From positions 1-64,000 of the forward strand of contig CALWHJ010000006.1 of the NCBI GenBank assembly GCA_944380355.1: a DNA stretch of 64,000 nt, in the 5' to 3' direction. The notes under the pieces were generated by a model, which was not told the origin of the DNA, made no database searches, and saw nothing but the letters and a program-made list of their open reading frames with translations. This DNA comes from an uncultured Christensenellaceae bacterium (GTDB lineage: Bacteria > Bacillota > Clostridia > Christensenellales > UBA3700). The translations under genes and the position numbers were made by a program. Within the stretch, counting starts at the first letter, position 1; each line of letters begins with the position of its first letter. Below, in pieces: positions 36,145-45,384 of the stretch.

Positions 36145-36167
36145 GGCAGGTCGGAAAGACCTGCCTT
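36145..36167 (+). terminator. Terminator between convergent kinase and phosphoglucomutase genes
   Basis: GGCAGGTC-GGAAA-GACCTGCC followed by TTATTATTTTATTTTT on the plus strand; the minus side has TTTTGCTTT, so it may work both ways. Confidence 0.75.
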
Positions 36168-36233
36168 ATTATTTTATTTTTCACCGTCGGACAATATCTC
36201 ATTTCTTTCGATATCCCCGCTTATTCAACCGCT

Positions 36234-37976
36234 TCAAATCATATCTACGATTGCCTGCTGTAGTTTTGCGTTTTTGACCTGACTTTGCTCTTTGCTATCT
36301 GCCTTGGTGGATACGTATATCTTGAGTTTAGGCTCGGTACCGCTGGGTCTTATGCAAAGCCACTCGTCATCTCCGAATTCGTACTTGATTACGTTGGTAG
36401 AAGGCAAATCGCTCATCTCTATTCTTCCGTCCTCGAAGTACTTGATTGTGCCGTCGGTCAAATCCAGCTTGCTTATCATAGGTATGCCCGCTACCTCGGT
36501 CAAGTCGGTATCCTTGAACTTCTTCATAATGTCCGCCATCTGCTGCATACCGTCAAGTCCCTTGAAAGCTATGCTCTTGCTGCTCTCGACAAAGTAACCG
36601 AATTTTTTGAAAAGCTCCTCGAGCTTGTCGCAAAGTCTTACGCCCTTGTAAGTGTAATAGCATACCATCTCTGCAAAAAGCATACTTGCGACTACCGCGT
36701 CTTTATCCCTTGCGTGCGTACCCGAAAGATAGCCGTAGCTTTCCTCGTAACCGAACATAAAGGTATATTCTCCGCTCTTCTCCCATTCTTTGATTTTCTC
36801 GCCGATAAACTTAAAGCCCGTGAGTACGTCGAATACCTTTGCGCCGTAACTTCTCGCTATCTTATCCGCAAGACGCGTCGTGACGATAGTTTTGACTACC
36901 GCGCTGTTTTTGGGAAGCGTACCCTCTTCTTTGTGGCGCATAAGGATATAGTCCATCAAAAGCGCGCCTATCTGGTTGCCGTTGAGAAGAATAAATTCGC
37001 CCTTTGCGTCTTTTATCGCAACGCCCATTCTGTCGCAGTCAGGGTCGGTGCCTATGACTATATCGCTACCCAGTTTGTCTGCAAGCGCGATACCCAGCTT
37101 AAGGGCGTCGGGCTGTTCGGGATTGGGCATAACAACCGTGGAAAACTCCGTATCGGGATTTTTCTGTTCCTCTACGACAGATACGGATATGCCCATCTTG
37201 GCAAGCATAGTCGTAACGGGAATATATCCCGAACCGTGTATAGGAGAATATACGATTTTGATATCCTTACCCACTTGCTTTACTGCTTGGGGAGAGAGCG
37301 AAAGCTTGGATATCTCAGCATAGTACTTATCGTCAAGACTCTTGCCTATAACCGTAATATGCTCGCTGAGTTTATATCCGTCCTTACCCGCTATACCGTC
37401 GTGATTTTCGCACGCTACATCTTCCCTGTCAAGACCGAAGTAGGGGGTTTTGTCTATATATTTTACTACCTCAGCCGTTGCCTCGGGCGACATCTGCGCG
37501 CCGTCCTCGCCGTAAACTTTGTAGCCGTTGTATTCCTTGGGATTGTGGCTGGCGGTAATCATTATACCTGCTATGCAATTGAGCTGTCTTACCGCGAAAG
37601 AACACATAGGCACGGGGCGCACGTTTTCAAACAAAGACACCTTAATGCCGTTGGCTGCCAGCACTCTCGCCGCGGTAAGGGCAAACTCGAAGGACATACG
37701 TCTTGTATCGTACGATATGACTACGCCTCTCTCCGCCTGCTTCTTGCCCAGCGCGTTGATGTAATCGGACAAACCTTTGGTCGCTCTCGCTACCGTATAT
37801 TCGTTCATATTGGATATGCCCATACAAATCGTGCCTCTCATTCCTGCCGTGCCGAATGCCAAAGGCAACGTAAATCTTTCCTTTATTTCCTTGTCGTTGT
37901 CGGCTATGGACTCGAGCTCCTGAGAGTACTTTTTGTCAACCGACGCTTTCCATTGTTCGTAATTATCCTTGTACAT
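36234..37976 (-). CDS. Phosphoglucomutase/phosphomannomutase family enzyme
   Basis: This 580-aa alpha-D-phosphohexomutase interconverts hexose 1- and 6-phosphates. It has the early FGTAGMRG, the catalytic phosphoserine loop TASHNPKEYNG (near 145), the metal loop GTDPDCDRMG (near 305), the substrate GYEESYG (near 405) and the phosphate-binding RPSGTEPK (near 545). This is the standard four-domain order and the PgcA-type length. The ATG at 37976 is closest to the AAGAGG site; a GTG two codons earlier is possible. It is flanked by convergent and divergent genes and so is a single unit, probably serving cell-wall or glycogen sugar supply. Confidence 0.95.
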   Translation of the reverse strand: MYKDNYEQWKASVDKKYSQELESIADNDKEIKERFTLPLAFGTAGMRGTICMGISNMNEYTVARATKGLSDYINALGKKQAERGVVISYDTRRMSFEFALTAARVLAANGIKVSLFENVRPVPMCSFAVRQLNCIAGIMITASHNPKEYNGYKVYGEDGAQMSPEATAEVVKYIDKTPYFGLDREDVACENHDGIAGKDGYKLSEHITVIGKSLDDKYYAEISKLSLSPQAVKQVGKDIKIVYSPIHGSGYIPVTTMLAKMGISVSVVEEQKNPDTEFSTVVMPNPEQPDALKLGIALADKLGSDIVIGTDPDCDRMGVAIKDAKGEFILLNGNQIGALLMDYILMRHKEEGTLPKNSAVVKTIVTTRLADKIARSYGAKVFDVLTGFKFIGEKIKEWEKSGEYTFMFGYEESYGYLSGTHARDKDAVVASMLFAEMVCYYTYKGVRLCDKLEELFKKFGYFVESSKSIAFKGLDGMQQMADIMKKFKDTDLTEVAGIPMISKLDLTDGTIKYFEDGRIEMSDLPSTNVIKYEFGDDEWLCIRPSGTEPKLKIYVSTKADSKEQSQVKNAKLQQAIVDMI

Positions 37977-38099
37977 ATTCACCTCTTTGCCCCTTTTGGA
38001 GCATTAACAGTATATCATTATAAATAAGTTTTTTCAATATTTTATCATATAATTGTGCATACTCGACACGATTTATCAAATACTGCTCAAATTTGATTA

Positions 38100-38128
38100 T
38101 TGACAATATAATCAAAAAGTTGTATAAT
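38100..38128 (+). promoter_or_regulatory. Promoter of the small TM2-like gene
   Basis: TTGACA, 17-bp spacer, TATAAT: a full consensus match, 34 bp before the ATG. Confidence 0.8.
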
Positions 38129-38161
38129 CTAAGCAAACCAAACAAAAAAGGGGGGAACTAT

Positions 38162-38380
38162 ATGGCTAAATCTAAAAAACTCGGCGGAAGCTGGATTCTC
38201 TGGTTAATTCTTCAAATCTTCTTCGGCGCAATTACGGGTTTTGTCGCACGTCTCATCAAGGGACATATCCTTTCGGGTATTCTCTATCTGCTGACGGGCG
38301 GTTTCTTCGCTATAGGCTGGATTGTGGACATCATATCCTTGCTTGTACATCACGATTACGTATGGCTGTGGTCTAAATAA
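38162..38380 (+). CDS. Small TM2-like membrane protein (72 aa)
   Basis: Two hydrophobic helices are joined by a polar turn with ARLIKGHILSG, ending in GGFFAIGWIVDIISLL, close to the TM2 pattern. A basic N-terminus (MAKSKK) and the AAAAAGGGGGG RBS decide the ATG. It has a perfect promoter and its own terminator, so it may be strongly expressed. Function unknown. Confidence 0.75.
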   Translation: MAKSKKLGGSWILWLILQIFFGAITGFVARLIKGHILSGILYLLTGGFFAIGWIVDIISLLVHHDYVWLWSK

Positions 38381-38411
38381 TCCATTTGACTTTTACGCAA
38401 CGCAAAACAGG

Positions 38412-38439
38412 AAGGTCGCTTACGCAAGCGGCCTTTTTT
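38412..38439 (+). terminator. Terminator of the TM2-like gene
   Basis: AAGGTCGCTTACGCAAGCGGCCTTTTTT hairpin with one G-T pair and a T-run. Confidence 0.8.
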
Positions 38440-38627
38440 ATGACCTTTTTACGTCTTGACTGCAAAAGCAAAATGCTCTATACTGTACTTGACAAATCTT
38501 TTACGGCGGAAAAATACTCTGCCTGCTTAAAGTCGAGCAGAACTTAAAAATACAAGCCGGAAGTATACATAATAATAAAGACAATAAAAAGCGTACCGTA
38601 TCCGCGCGGTACAAAATCGGAGACACT

Positions 38628-39221
38628 ATGGATATCGAACTCAACAAGGCACGGTTTTTAAAAATTTTCAACGATAATATCAAGCGCGACGGCGCGGACA
38701 AGCTTCTCAAATGGCTGGAAAACAGCGACTTCTTTGTCGCGCCCGCAAGCAGTAAATTTCACAACGCTATGCAGGGAGGACTGTGCGACCACTCGCTCAA
38801 CGTATATGACAGAGCTATGGAGTTGTATAAGCTGGAGCAAAAGAAAAAGTCGGGACTATTTGACGGCATTACGCCCGAAAATATCGCAGTAGCCGCACTT
38901 TTGCACGATTTGTGCAAAGTCAACTTCTACAAAATCAGCTTCCGCAACGTCAAGGTAGACGGAGCGTGGGAACAAGTACCCTTTTATAGCGTAGAAGATT
39001 CACTCCCCTACGGTCACGGAGAAAAATCCGTATATATCATAAGCGGTTTTATGCGACTGACCAGAGAGGAAGCTATGGCAATCAACTGGCATATGGGCGG
39101 TTTTGACAAACGCGTACTTGGCGGAGATTTCGCTATATCTCAGGCTTTCGAAGAATATCCTTTTGCTACGATGATACACATTGCCGACGTAATGGCTACG
39201 TATTTCGACGAAGAAAAATAG
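38628..39221 (+). CDS. HD-domain hydrolase
   Basis: This 197-aa protein has metal-binding residues in order: FHNAMQGGLCDHS (near 44-56), LLHDLCK (near 91-97, the HD pair), INWHMGG (near 152) and HIADVM (near 185). HD proteins hydrolyse phosphoesters of nucleotides or RNA ends; this layout resembles the catalytic part of YhaM-type exonucleases without the OB domain. The substrate is unknown. The RBS is GGAG with a spacer of about 6 bp. It is probably a single gene. Confidence 0.8.
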   Translation: MDIELNKARFLKIFNDNIKRDGADKLLKWLENSDFFVAPASSKFHNAMQGGLCDHSLNVYDRAMELYKLEQKKKSGLFDGITPENIAVAALLHDLCKVNFYKISFRNVKVDGAWEQVPFYSVEDSLPYGHGEKSVYIISGFMRLTREEAMAINWHMGGFDKRVLGGDFAISQAFEEYPFATMIHIADVMATYFDEEK

Positions 39222-39325
39222 TATCTTTGACTATATAACCGATTAACAACAAGCGCGCACCGCGCATTATTCTAATTATAAGTCAAGCAGAAATGCAAGT
39301 ATTTTTCAATTAACGTATTACGATA

Positions 39326-39352
39326 AAAAAGAGGATGCAAAGTCCTCTTTTT
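39326..39352 (-). terminator. Terminator of the VanW gene
   Basis: AAAAAGAGGA-TGCAAAG-TCCTCTTTTT. The last base is part of the stop codon of the minus-strand gene. It could also end the HD gene transcript. Confidence 0.75.
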
Positions 39353-40272
39353 CAATCAACCGAAAAGTCGATATCCGGCAAAAGCATTTTTACCTTTTTT
39401 CTGTAAATCTTGCCTTGAGAGGGCAAATAACTGTCTTTTCTTATCTGTACGGACTTTACTATTTTACCGTCTTTGTCGCGATACTCAAGAAAAGCTCGCG
39501 ATTTGTATCCCTCTCTCGCTTCTTTCTTTATGCCGTATTCTCCCGCGGCGTCTCTGAGAATCTTACCCGTAAAGTCATCGGGGAATTCGTCCACTTCTAT
39601 TATCTCGGGGGCAGGCGGCTCAATTGTTTCGATAAGCTCCGTACGCACTGTAATGTCGTAATCCAAAGGATTTGCGTATACGTCAAAACATATCTTCAAA
39701 TCCTTTACGTAGCCGTTGACTAGTACGTCGAAGTCGGAATTGTTGACCAGTACGAGGTCGGTATATTCCGTCACCGTAGCGTCCTGCGACAATTCGCAAT
39801 ACGAAGCCGGCAGGCTGTGCGCTCTCACGTATTCCACTCCCAGTCCCGCTCTTATCCACGCGTTGTAGAGCGTGGTAGATACCTGACATACTCCCCCGCC
39901 TACGCCCTCGGTATATTCGCCGTCCACTATGACTTTAGACACTCTGTAACCTCTCTCTTCCGTTCTCTTACCGACAAGGGTATTGAAAGAGAGTTTGCCT
40001 CCCTTTTTCACGCCAATCCAGCTGAAACTTTCGCTCGCTAAAGCTACGTTGTGCCGCCTGTCCTCTTTGGACGAGGAATAGTCGGTAGAGAAAGAACTGA
40101 CTAGCTGCATTTTGGGCGAGAAGCCGTAATCGTTGGGTCTGAATACGCTCGACAAATCGGTTAAATCCGAGACAGCAAGGAAAAATCCCGACATAAGAAT
40201 AACCGCCGAGATAACAGTAATTGCCAGTGCCGCAACAAAGCGTATTTTATTTCTCTGATTTTCCACAAGCAT
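39352..40272 (-). CDS. VanW family protein, membrane-anchored
   Basis: This 306-aa protein has an N-terminal TM anchor (about residues 12-35) and an extracellular VanW domain (about 75-205) with the hallmark GGGVCQVSTTLYNAWIRAGL and the preceding KGGKLSFNTLVG.RT. After a proline-rich linker (IEPPAPEII) the C-terminal 80 residues form a beta domain, perhaps G5-like. VanW proteins are common in Clostridia and likely act on or bind the cell wall; the name does not imply vancomycin resistance here, as no van genes are near. The start codon is uncertain because none of the candidates has a good RBS. Confidence 0.85.
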   Translation of the reverse strand: MLVENQRNKIRFVAALAITVISAVILMSGFFLAVSDLTDLSSVFRPNDYGFSPKMQLVSSFSTDYSSSKEDRRHNVALASESFSWIGVKKGGKLSFNTLVGKRTEERGYRVSKVIVDGEYTEGVGGGVCQVSTTLYNAWIRAGLGVEYVRAHSLPASYCELSQDATVTEYTDLVLVNNSDFDVLVNGYVKDLKICFDVYANPLDYDITVRTELIETIEPPAPEIIEVDEFPDDFTGKILRDAAGEYGIKKEAREGYKSRAFLEYRDKDGKIVKSVQIRKDSYLPSQGKIYRKKVKMLLPDIDFSVD

Positions 40273-40420
40273 ATTGTGTGATATTAATTTGAAAATACAG
40301 CTTTTACCGACATACAAAAAGTGGCAATTTTAAATCAAACAATTCTTGTTTTGCGCGGCTTAGTGCGCCTTTTTCTTAGTTGAGTAAAAAGACTGCGCCT
40401 GCTGATACGTTTTTGGGCAA

Positions 40421-40448
40421 AAAAAAGCGCGGCTTTTTAAGCCGCGTG
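40421..40448 (-). terminator. Terminator of argS
   Basis: CGCGGCTT-AAA-AAGCCGCG with an eight-T run on the minus strand. Confidence 0.85.
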
Positions 40449-40486
40449 TTGATACTGTTTTGTTGTGTTGTTTCTTAATTTATCCG

Positions 40487-42175
40487 TCACATCTTTGCGG
40501 GCGTAGCTATACCCAACAGTCCCAAAGCGTTGGAAAGAACTTGTCTGACTGCCTGCGTAAGCATAAGACGCGCATTTTTGACTCCCTCTGCCTCTCCGTT
40601 TATCTTGTGCTCGAAGTAGAATTTGTTGAATGCTTGCGCAAGGTCTACCGCGTATCTGGTGATTATGCTGGGCTCGTATTTGCGCGCGCTCTCCTTAATC
40701 ACTTCGGGGTACTTTTCCAAAAGTCTGACTATGTCCTTGCTTTCGTCGTTGTCTATGCCCTTGTAATCTATCTCTTTGCCTATCTGTCCGCACTTGTCGA
40801 AAAGACTGTTGCAACGCGCATAGGTGTACTGTACGTAAGGTCCCGTCTCCCCGTCAAAGTTGAGCACCTTGTCAAAAGAGAATACGATATCCTTTATTCT
40901 GCCGTTGTAAAGCATACCGAATATTACCGCGCCTACGCCGACTTTTTCTGCCGTATCGTCCTTGTCCGCAAGGTCGGGATTTTTGCTGTCGATGACTTCC
41001 TTTGCCTTGGCTACGGCGGTATCGAGCACGTCTTGCAAGAATACCACGTTGCCCTCTCTGGTCGACATCGAACCGTTTTCGAGCGATACCATTCCGTGAG
41101 CTACGTGCACCATATCTTTAGACCATTCGCACCCTGCCATCTCGAGCACCTTGAAAAGCTGTCTGAAATGGAGGTTTTGCTGATAAGCCACGACGTACAG
41201 ACACTTGTCGAAGTCATAAGTCTTTTTGCGGTAAAAAGCCGCCGCCATATCTCTCGTAGCGTAAAGCGTCGCGCCGTCGCTTCTCTGCAACAGACAAGGC
41301 GGCATATTTTCGCTCTCGTCAAAACGCACTACCTTTGCGCCGTCGCTCTCTACCAAAAGTCCCTTTTCGGTGAGCATATCGAGTACGGGTTGCATCTTAT
41401 CGTTATAGAAAGATTCTCCCGCATAGCTGTCGAATTTGACGTGCAGTCTGTCATAGACTTTGCCTACTTCTTTAAGGGTGATTTCCTTGAAGTAATTGAA
41501 AAGCTCCAAGGCTTCCTTGTTTCCGTCCTCTATAGCCTTAAACCAAGCGCGCGCCTCGTCCTCGAGTGCGGGATTGCTCTCGGCTTCCTTGTGGAATTTT
41601 ACATATATGTCGAGAAGTCCTCTCACTCCTCTTGCGTCTATATCCTCTTTATTGCCCCAAAGCTTGTATGCGACTATGAGTTTACCGAATTGAGTACCCC
41701 AGTCTCCGAGATGATTGATGCCTACGACCTTGTAGCCGAGTTTTGCATACGTCCTGTAAATAGCCGCGCCTATTGACGTATTGAGCATATGTCCCATATG
41801 GAAAGGCTTAGCGATATTGACCGACGAAAAGTCTATGCAAACCGTCTTGCCTTTTCCCTCGTCGCTTGCGCCGTAGTCCTCTCCCTTCGCTATTACGTCT
41901 TCGAGCACTTTCTTTCCGTAACGCATATTGTCGAATTTGAAATTGACAAAACCCGCTACCGCTTGAACCGAAGCAATCATCTCGCCTTTGTCTACGCTTT
42001 GCGCCATTTCCTGAGCAATAGCCATAGGAGGCTTTTTGAGCTGTTTTGCGAGTTTAAAACAAGGTATGCACAAGTCCGCCATAGCCGTATCTTTGGGTAC
42101 GGCAACGAGCGACAAGAGTTCGTCCTTGTCGTAATCGCCTTTTATACTGTCTACTATAATCTGTCTGTAATCCAT
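40487..42175 (-). CDS. argS: Arginyl-tRNA synthetase
   Basis: This 562-aa class I enzyme charges tRNA-Arg. It has the N-terminal Add-1 tRNA-recognition region (1-105), the HIGH-type motif KPFHMGHMLN (near 112), GDWGTQFG (near 143), the MSTREGNVV region in place of KMSKS, and an anticodon-binding helical domain with the typical C-terminal ALGLLGI. The ATG at 42175 is chosen; the longer frame starts from TTG and its extra residues are not family-like. Its RBS is weak. It lies downstream of ychF in the same direction with a 66-bp gap. Confidence 0.96.
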   Translation of the reverse strand: MDYRQIIVDSIKGDYDKDELLSLVAVPKDTAMADLCIPCFKLAKQLKKPPMAIAQEMAQSVDKGEMIASVQAVAGFVNFKFDNMRYGKKVLEDVIAKGEDYGASDEGKGKTVCIDFSSVNIAKPFHMGHMLNTSIGAAIYRTYAKLGYKVVGINHLGDWGTQFGKLIVAYKLWGNKEDIDARGVRGLLDIYVKFHKEAESNPALEDEARAWFKAIEDGNKEALELFNYFKEITLKEVGKVYDRLHVKFDSYAGESFYNDKMQPVLDMLTEKGLLVESDGAKVVRFDESENMPPCLLQRSDGATLYATRDMAAAFYRKKTYDFDKCLYVVAYQQNLHFRQLFKVLEMAGCEWSKDMVHVAHGMVSLENGSMSTREGNVVFLQDVLDTAVAKAKEVIDSKNPDLADKDDTAEKVGVGAVIFGMLYNGRIKDIVFSFDKVLNFDGETGPYVQYTYARCNSLFDKCGQIGKEIDYKGIDNDESKDIVRLLEKYPEVIKESARKYEPSIITRYAVDLAQAFNKFYFEHKINGEAEGVKNARLMLTQAVRQVLSNALGLLGIATPAKM

Positions 42176-42241
42176 AATTCTGTCTTTTGCCCGCACTTGC
42201 CGATAAGCCGACAAGGAATATTTTAGCGTGTAATGATATTG

Positions 42242-43333
42242 TTATACGTTGAATCTGAAGAGTACCACGTCGCCGTCCTTGATGACGTAATCCTTGCCTT
42301 CGCTTCTTACCTTGCCGTGCTCTTTAGCAGCCACGTAAGAACCGCACTCGAGCAAAGTCTGCCAGTCGACAATCTCCGCGCGGATAAAACCTCTTTCGAA
42401 GTCGCTGTGAATCTTGCCTGCCGCCTGAGGAGCTTTCGTGCCTCGGGTAATTGTCCACGCTCTCGTTTCTTTCTCTCCCGCGGTAAGATAGCTGATAAGT
42501 CCAAGCAAATCGTAACAAGCGGATACGAGCTTGTCAAGACCGCTCTTGTCGATGCCGTACTCAGCCTGGAACATCTCTTTGTCTTCCTTATCCATTCCCG
42601 CGAGTTCCTCTTCGAGCTTTGCACAGAGGACTATCGTCTTGGCTCCCTGCTTTTCTGCGTACTGTCTGACCTCGTCGACGTAAGCATTAGTACCTGCGGC
42701 TACATCGTTTTCGCTTATGTTTGCCGCGTATATCACAGGCTTAGCCGTCAAAAGGAACAGATCTCTTACTATCTCTTTCTCGTCGTCGCTAAGCTCTATA
42801 AGTCTTGCGGGAGTACCTTTTTCCAGCTCTGCATATACTCTGTCGAGAAGGTCGGCTTCGACTATGTACTTCTTGTCACCGCCCTTTGCAGAGTTACGCG
42901 CTTTGGCGGCTCTCTTCTGTACGCTCTCCATATCCGCAAAAATCAGCTCGAACTCAATCGTCTCGATATCTCTCAAAGGATTTACGCTGCCGTCGACGTG
43001 CGTTATGTTGGCGTCGTCAAAACACCTTACTACGTGCACGATTGCGTCAACCTCTCTGATATGCGACAAAAACTTGTTGCCCAGTCCCTCGCCCTTTGAC
43101 GCGCCTTTTACGAGTCCTGCTATGTCCACGAATTCGAGTACCGTGGGAGTTACTTTCTTGCTGTTGTAAAGCGCGGCAAGCTTGTCCAGTCTTTCGTCGG
43201 GGACAGCTACTACGCCCACGTTGGGCTCTATCGTGCAAAAAGGATAATTCGCGCTCTCTGCGCCCGCTTGCGTTATCGCGTTGAACAACGTACTCTTTCC
43301 TACGTTGGGAAGTCCTACTACACCCAGTTTCAT
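42242..43333 (-). CDS. ychF: Ribosome-binding ATPase/GTPase YchF
   Basis: This 363-aa OBG-family P-loop protein has G1 GLPNVGKS (7-14), a switch region YPFCTIEPNVG, G3 DIAGLVKGAS, a coiled-coil insertion and a C-terminal TGS domain with AWTITRGTKAPQAAG and IH.DFERGFIRAE. YchF binds ribosomes and prefers ATP. Full length. The RBS is AGAGG. In many Firmicutes the gene lies near the replication origin, which matters for the DnaA-box finding. Confidence 0.97.
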   Translation of the reverse strand: MKLGVVGLPNVGKSTLFNAITQAGAESANYPFCTIEPNVGVVAVPDERLDKLAALYNSKKVTPTVLEFVDIAGLVKGASKGEGLGNKFLSHIREVDAIVHVVRCFDDANITHVDGSVNPLRDIETIEFELIFADMESVQKRAAKARNSAKGGDKKYIVEADLLDRVYAELEKGTPARLIELSDDEKEIVRDLFLLTAKPVIYAANISENDVAAGTNAYVDEVRQYAEKQGAKTIVLCAKLEEELAGMDKEDKEMFQAEYGIDKSGLDKLVSACYDLLGLISYLTAGEKETRAWTITRGTKAPQAAGKIHSDFERGFIRAEIVDWQTLLECGSYVAAKEHGKVRSEGKDYVIKDGDVVLFRFNV

Positions 43334-43386
43334 TTCTCTACCTCTGTATTTTCCGTTACCTGTACGGTAAAACGTGTATTTGCTTT

Positions 43387-44139
43387 TTATTCGGTCTTTT
43401 CTTCTAAAGCCGCGTCCTCTTGCTCGTTTTCGGACTCGTCGGCATTATTTTCCCCGCTATCTGCTTCGGCTGTATCGCCGTCTGCGTTTTGCGATTTTTC
43501 GTTACCCTCGTCGTCAAGCTCCTTGACCTCGTTCTTTCCTACGATACTCAAGGTATTCTCCTTGCCGTGTATAAATCTGATTACGTTGTCCTTGTGACGG
43601 ATAACTACCAGCAGCCACATTATTACGCAACATACTACTATAATTATACTCGAGCCGTATTGTATACAACACGTGATGGCAAGCGCGGTTATCGCAAGAT
43701 ACGAGCCGATAAAACCTATCTTGCACAAGAGCAGATATACAATCAGTCCGACGAGTACGCACGCCGCTACGATAGGGGAAGCAACGAGAAATACTCCTAT
43801 GGACGTTGCTACGCCCTTTCCGCCCTTAAAGCCCGTGTATAAGGGGAATATATGTCCTACGACGACTATCGTGCCGAGTATAAACATCCACTCGTACGAG
43901 CCGCCGTCTATAGCAAATCTTCCGATAAGCGCAAATGCAAGTCCCTTTACGCTGTCAAATGCAAAAGTAAGCGCGCCCCAGCCCTTGCCTATCGAACGCA
44001 GTACGTTCATAGTTCCGGGATTGCCGCTTCCCAGTTTTTTGATGTTTTTACCTTTGATTCTGCTGACTATCGTCGCCGCGTTGATTGAACCGACAAGATA
44101 TGCGGCAATAACGCAAATTACTTTTACGAAAATATCCAT
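43387..44139 (-). CDS. plsY: Glycerol-3-phosphate acyltransferase PlsY
   Basis: In this 250-aa enzyme residues 1-195 are the usual PlsY membrane enzyme, which moves an acyl group from acyl-phosphate to glycerol-3-phosphate. It has the three conserved loops: GSINAATIVSR, GSGNPGTMNVLR and HIFPLYTGFKGGKGVATS. About 45 extra C-terminal residues are almost purely E, D, N, A and S, a highly acidic and probably disordered tail not found in typical PlsY. The AAAGGTAG site precedes the ATG. A 53-bp gap separates it from ychF downstream. Confidence 0.93.
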   Translation of the reverse strand: MDIFVKVICVIAAYLVGSINAATIVSRIKGKNIKKLGSGNPGTMNVLRSIGKGWGALTFAFDSVKGLAFALIGRFAIDGGSYEWMFILGTIVVVGHIFPLYTGFKGGKGVATSIGVFLVASPIVAACVLVGLIVYLLLCKIGFIGSYLAITALAITCCIQYGSSIIIVVCCVIMWLLVVIRHKDNVIRFIHGKENTLSIVGKNEVKELDDEGNEKSQNADGDTAEADSGENNADESENEQEDAALEEKTE

Positions 44140-44201
44140 CTTTCACTACCTTTTCATCATTTTAGCATAATTTGCAAAAGAGTACAACAAAATATAATAT
44201 A

Positions 44202-45077
44202 TTATTTTAATGCTACGGGACTGACGTCGAAGTCAGGCACGAAAGCTTCGTCTGCACTCTCTTCGTCCTGTACGAACGCATTTACAAATCCCAGCTTTTC
44301 CGCATAAGAAAGGGCTATTTTGTATTCCAAAGGCTTGAGTTTTCTGTCTAGCGGTGGATATTCTTTTGCCTGTCCGCAGGGGATATACTGTCCCATTACG
44401 GATATGTAAGTATCGAAAGATAAATTGCACTTTATCCACTCCAGCACTCTCTTTGTATTATCTACGGCGTCGGGCAATACAAGGTGCCTTATAATCATTC
44501 CCTTTTGCATTATACCGTCATCGAAAATATCTTGAGGTTGCTGTCTTCTCATTTCGCTGAGTGCAAGAGTGCATCTTTCTGCATAATCGGGCGCGTTGCT
44601 GTATTTTTCCGCAAGCGCGTTGTCGGCATATTTGAAGTCGGGAAGATATATATCGACTATGCCCTCCAGCCTTTTGAGATTACCCACGCTTTCGTAGCCT
44701 CCGCAATTGTACACCACGGGAATCGCGGGGCGGTAAATACCGAATGCTTCCGTAATTCCGTCGGTAAAATGCGATGCCGTCACGAGATTTATGTTGTGCG
44801 CGCCGGCGTCCTCCAGTCTTTTAAACACGTCGGCAAGCTGCCCGGGCGTAAGCAAAGTACCCTTTCCCCTCGATATATCGTAATTTTGACAATACACGCA
44901 CTTAAGATTGCACCCGCTGAAAAATACCGTACCGCTTCCGCGCGTACCCGATATAGGCGGCTCCTCCCAAAAATGCAAGGAAGCACGGGCTACTTTCAGT
45001 CCGTACTCACCGCAGTATCCGGCAGTCTTTACTCTGTCCGCAAGGCAATGTCTCGGACAACAATTACAAAATTCCAT
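44202..45077 (-). CDS. Radical SAM protein, PFL-activase-like
   Basis: This 291-aa protein has an N-terminal cysteine cluster (CNCCPRHC, then GYCGEYG), the radical SAM motif CNLKCVYC (near 62-69) that binds the 4Fe-4S cluster, and later VYNCGGYE and IYLPDFKY. This is the layout of the uncharacterised PflA-like family (COG1313), whose substrate is unknown. The ATG at 45077 lies only 6 bp after a TATAAT (45089-45084) and has no SD, so the message may be leaderless. A GTG eight codons upstream is possible but also lacks an RBS and would place the -10 inside the gene. Confidence 0.85.
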   Translation of the reverse strand: MEFCNCCPRHCLADRVKTAGYCGEYGLKVARASLHFWEEPPISGTRGSGTVFFSGCNLKCVYCQNYDISRGKGTLLTPGQLADVFKRLEDAGAHNINLVTASHFTDGITEAFGIYRPAIPVVYNCGGYESVGNLKRLEGIVDIYLPDFKYADNALAEKYSNAPDYAERCTLALSEMRRQQPQDIFDDGIMQKGMIIRHLVLPDAVDNTKRVLEWIKCNLSFDTYISVMGQYIPCGQAKEYPPLDRKLKPLEYKIALSYAEKLGFVNAFVQDEESADEAFVPDFDVSPVALK

Positions 45078-45083
45078 AGTCAG

Positions 45084-45111
45084 ATTATACCACATATTCA
45101 CACTTATGCAA
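45084..45111 (-). promoter_or_regulatory. Promoter of the radical SAM gene, possibly leaderless
   Basis: Minus strand TTGCAT (45111-45106), 16-bp spacer, TATAAT (45089-45084), then CTGACT and the ATG. Expected transcription starts fall on or next to the start codon. Confidence 0.6.
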
Positions 45112-45312
45112 ATAATGCAAAAGAAAAACTCTTTATCGTACTGTCGTATCTGCCAAAATCGAAGTGCCGTCGGACACTACACGCTCAAACCGCACGACAG
45201 ACGAGTCAATGCCTACGCAAGACAGAGTTTTGACAAGCCCTGAGATTTCACAAAGCGATTGCAAAAACATCGCAAACGAAACGAGCGGAAACTACGATGT
45301 CCGAACAGAAAA

Positions 45313-45337
45313 AAAGGACGCTTGATCGCGTCCTTTA
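45313..45337 (-). terminator. Terminator of the TetR gene
   Basis: AAAGGACGC-TTGATC-GCGTCCTTT, with TTTTCTGTT following on the minus strand. Confidence 0.75.
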
Positions 45338-45384
45338 GTGTACGGTTAAATTTAGCGTATTTCCTGAGTATCTTCAAAATATTT

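Noticed and set aside
36285-38027. Plus-strand ORF of 580 codons opposite phosphoglucomutase
   Set aside because: The minus strand encodes all phosphohexomutase motifs.
39352-40272. VanW gene as evidence of glycopeptide resistance
   Set aside because: VanW proteins are common in Clostridia and no vanHAX or vanRS genes are near.
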